This document shows, piece after piece, positions 61,342 to 64,000 of a stretch of 64,000 nucleotides of DNA. How positions within the stretch are numbered: position 1 is the first letter of the stretch; every line of letters starts with the position of its first letter. A model generated the notes under the pieces. It was not told the DNA's origin, searched no databases, and saw nothing but the letters and a program-made list of their open reading frames with translations. The DNA lies in NCBI GenBank assembly GCA_026119935.1, contig JALRMH010000007.1, positions 549,097 through 613,096 of the forward strand. The letters are read 5' to 3'. Made by a program: the position numbers and the translations under genes. The stretch is from Endothia cerciana (Eukaryota > Ascomycota > Sordariomycetes > Diaporthales > Cryphonectriaceae).

Positions 61342-64000
61342 TTTTGAAAATTAGGTGATTACGGAGCACAGCTCAAGTTCCGGTGGGTTGGGTATCGAAA
61401 GGAGTGGAAGCGAACAGTGAGCACAGCTGTGGATAGGACATGTTAGTCACCAGACACCGGAGGGGTGGAGGAAACACTGCTCACCTCAGAAGTGAACGAA
61501 TGTAAACAAAGGCTGAAGACCGGGATGCTTGGATGGTGAGTTGAGATGGGGGGGGAAAAGAGAGTTGGAGGTCGAAACGAGCACATGAGATGTTATATAT
61601 CAGAAGAGATGGCCGTGACGAGCCTCGGGCCTTGGGACGGATGAGCGACGAACCGTATGCCAAGCCATACCAGACGGGAAGGCATATTCGGATGTTGGGT
61701 GAAGGAGATTCCCGTTGCGTGTCAGATGGCATGGGTGAATGGACAAACACTAGGATAAGGCCCGGTCCGTGACCAGGGTGGGTAATAGTGCAGGTGAGGA
61801 GGGGGACCACAGCCAGCTTGCGCGTGGGGAGAGCTGTGGCAGTCTGGGTGCTACCGTTATGATGAGGTGACATGAGGATGGAGAGCCCAGGGCAGGGGCC
61901 GCACCTCTCGGTTCCCGCATGGGTATCTGCCCGCGCCCGCGCCACAGGTTATGGCCTTTGTGGAAATCCTGCTTTGTGGCCAGGGATCCAGACGAGCGCA
62001 GTGAGGACAGAGGATCTGCGACCGGCTGGTGAGGATGATGGACGACCCGGCAGGGATCCTTGGAAAACGAAGGGTGAATCCCAGACTGGGTTTGAGATAA
62101 CCTTAATGCTAGATAACATGGCCTTATTAGCCTCCCGGTCCCGGATGTTCAGCTCAGAATATCATCATGGTTGCGCTATAGGCGTATTACAACATGGTGA
62201 AGCACCGGCCACCGACCACTTGGCAATAGCAAGGAGGTTATGGTGCGTCAAAGAGGCCAGACACTCGATCGTCTCGCGGGTAGATACGTATGCACAACTC
62301 ATTCCGAGTATTTTTCGGCAGGAGTCCAAGTTCGGAGTTCCATGGCGGGAGTGCATCCATCATCGAAAGATGCAGCTATCGCCGTCCCTCAAGGGCACAT
62401 GGCAGAAGGACGGTACCTTGCGCCGTCAGAAGAGTGAGGTTGACGGTGTGCAGCTTACAGCACAGATCAGACCATCGTTTCGTATGAAGGAAAAGGCGAG
62501 TCACGGCCGGATAGGAAACAACCCCGAGATGGGAAACGAAGATGTCCGAGGTAGACTGTCAGGTTGGGTGGGCGGTGATAGTACTTGCTTGCAGTTGAGG
62601 TGAGTTGACAGGCGACAGACACGGCAGACAGTGGGCCCACAGGGGCATGAAGAGGGTCCATCTCGCCGTACCACCCCCATCCGGGGGTCCAATGCTAAGG
62701 CTGAGGCTGAGGCTGAGGTCTGAATCGCCTCATTGGCTCGGAGAGAATTAAGGTAATCCGAGAGCAAGGGGCTTAAATATGCAGCCTAACCCATGTGCCA
62801 CCCCACGCCAACCCCAATGTTCGTTCGACCGTTCTGGGGCCGAGATCCTCATCTCAAACTGTCGCAGCCATACAACTTGACGCAAACCGCCGCTTAAGGC
62901 ATGAATTTATTGCCCGGCAGCTGTACCTCCTCACTCGCCCTCAACCGCTGCCTGAACACTATGGACCAGCATGCCAACCTGTCATCTCAAACCCCATGCA
63001 AAGAGGCTCATCCGAGATGTGATGACTGTGAGCTTTGAGCCCGTCTAGAATGACATTAAGCATCACGTTGTACCGAGGCGTGGTTAGACTCAGTTGGCGA
63101 CCACTGCGAGGGCTAGGATCAAACTGCGGAAAAGGCGATTCTGTTCTGTTCTTCCCCTCCTTTTTCCTTTTTTCTTAATTTTTTTTCTTTTTCTTTCGTT
63201 TCCTTCAATGAGATCTCCTAGGCATTGTGGACTGCAAAAGTGATATGCATAGCCATGAGACCGTGATTAGAGCACTGTGGCTGTAGAGGCAGGCCTGAGC
63301 AAGGTCCACCGGAATGCCACCATTGTCTGAACAACTCGTGAGGCTGCCAAATTGTGAATAGAAGTCCCTACTATGTACCATCCCTCAAAAAAAAAAAAAA
63401 AAACTGGACCTCAACTTCTCCGCTAACACAACCAAAGGCAAAAAAAAAAAAAAAAAAAAAAAAAAACTTGAAGTGGGACAGGCTGGATCTAGAAGGGCGG
63501 CATGCGGCATAGCCCAGCTGAAAGCAATGAATCATCTTTTACCTGAGTCAAATTGAACCTGGCAACATACAAAGAGCATGTTCTGGACGCAAGAGGTTTA
63601 CTCTGTAAAATTTTTTAAATTTTTTTCTTCAAAACGACTTTGAAAAGATGTCATGGGTTGCAAATGTCCATACCGAATACAGAACAAACTGCATAGTATG
63701 AGAAAAAAAATTAAGTATTGAGCGTCCGTTGGGATGGATATCTGTCAAGCAAGTCCGCATTCAAGCCTATAGCCCATCGAGAATCATACGGCATACGACG
63801 TATATACAAAGAAACCTTCCGAACCGGAATCGAACCAAATATCGTACCTTGGAAACGCCGAAGTTCGGGTCCAGCACCGAGCTTCTGTGACCAGCACTAT
63901 GTCCTCCCCTCCCACCCTTCCATCGACAGCTACTATTCACCCTGAACGCGGACGGTGACAGGCTATCACACGAAAGCAGACCGCAGCTCGCCGTCGATTC
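61342..64000. other. 2.7 kb distal region without a recognisable gene
   Basis: Begins with the promoter of the leftward secreted-protein gene. Frames such as 61872-62603 plus show no family resemblance. A short GGCTGA repeat is near 62700. Runs of 17 A (63387-63403) and 27 A (63440-63466) and AT-rich DNA mark the right end. A B-box-like GGTTCGATTCC on the minus strand (63826-63836) has no tRNA fold around it. Confidence 0.5.
63387..63466. repeat. Two poly(A) runs
   Basis: 17 A and 27 A separated by 36 nt. No retroelement sequence was seen upstream, so they are listed only as simple repeats. Confidence 0.85.

Noticed and set aside
61872..62603. 243-codon frame in the distal region
   Set aside because: No family resemblance and mixed codon use unlike the neighbouring genes.
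63387..63466. Poly(A) runs as a LINE or SINE tail
   Set aside because: No reverse-transcriptase-like frame, tRNA-derived head or target-site duplication was found next to them.
63790..63870. Possible tRNA on the minus strand
   Set aside because: A perfect B box (GGTTCGATTCC) is present, but the T stem pairs poorly and no acceptor partner for the 3' side exists within range.

Overview
The window looks like nuclear DNA of a filamentous ascomycete (Pezizomycotina, probably a Sordariomycete). Genes are dense and GC-rich. Most carry short introns (about 45-190 nt) with GTAAGT/GTATGT-type donors, TACTAAC-like branch points and AG acceptors. The gene set is fungal: DASH kinetochore subunit, Got1, Ykt6, Slh1, Suv3, Afg2, Ies6. 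No transposon, rRNA or CRISPR was recognised. No species is claimed.

Layout. 0.5-3.6 kb: a large orphan with a possible mitochondrial presequence, divergent from AFG2 (3.9-6.2 kb). DAD4 (6.5-7.0 kb) has five tiny exons and faces IES6 (7.3-8.1 kb) across a short shared promoter. An NAD-dependent reductase (8.9-10.0 kb), GOT1 (10.8-11.4 kb) and profilin (11.9-12.6 kb) follow. After 3.5 kb without a recognisable gene come a disordered orphan (16.1-18.0 kb), YKT6 (19.4-21.3 kb, nine exons) and, divergently, the helicase SLH1 (21.9-27.9 kb). 28-34 kb holds a cytochrome P450, a G-patch protein and an Env9-like SDR. 35-43 kb holds a longin R-SNARE (NYV1/VAMP7 type), SUV3, a ubiquitin C-terminal hydrolase and PDX3. 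A cyclin lies at 43.3-44.4 kb. A 4.4 kb gene-poor stretch leads to an intron-bearing tRNA-Glu(CTC) at 48.74 kb. The right third has a His/Gln-rich orphan, a Ser/Thr-rich single-pass membrane protein, an Hsp70/HSPA12-like ATPase and a small cysteine-free secreted protein at 60.8-61.3 kb. The last 2.6 kb shows no gene.

The genes do not form one pathway or a biosynthetic cluster; most are housekeeping. Three act in membrane traffic (GOT1, YKT6, the NYV1-like SNARE). Two are ATP-dependent RNA helicases (SLH1 in ribosome quality control, SUV3 in mitochondrial RNA decay).

The most interesting signals are at exon level. The NYV1-like SNARE gene carries a second, similar transmembrane-coding segment directly after its stop codon, placed so that one 120-nt splice would swap the membrane anchor. 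The CaaX box of YKT6 is cut by an intron. DAD4 appears to keep its start codon in an exon of its own. At least a dozen poly(C)/poly(G) runs, mostly 13-15 nt long, dot the non-coding DNA.
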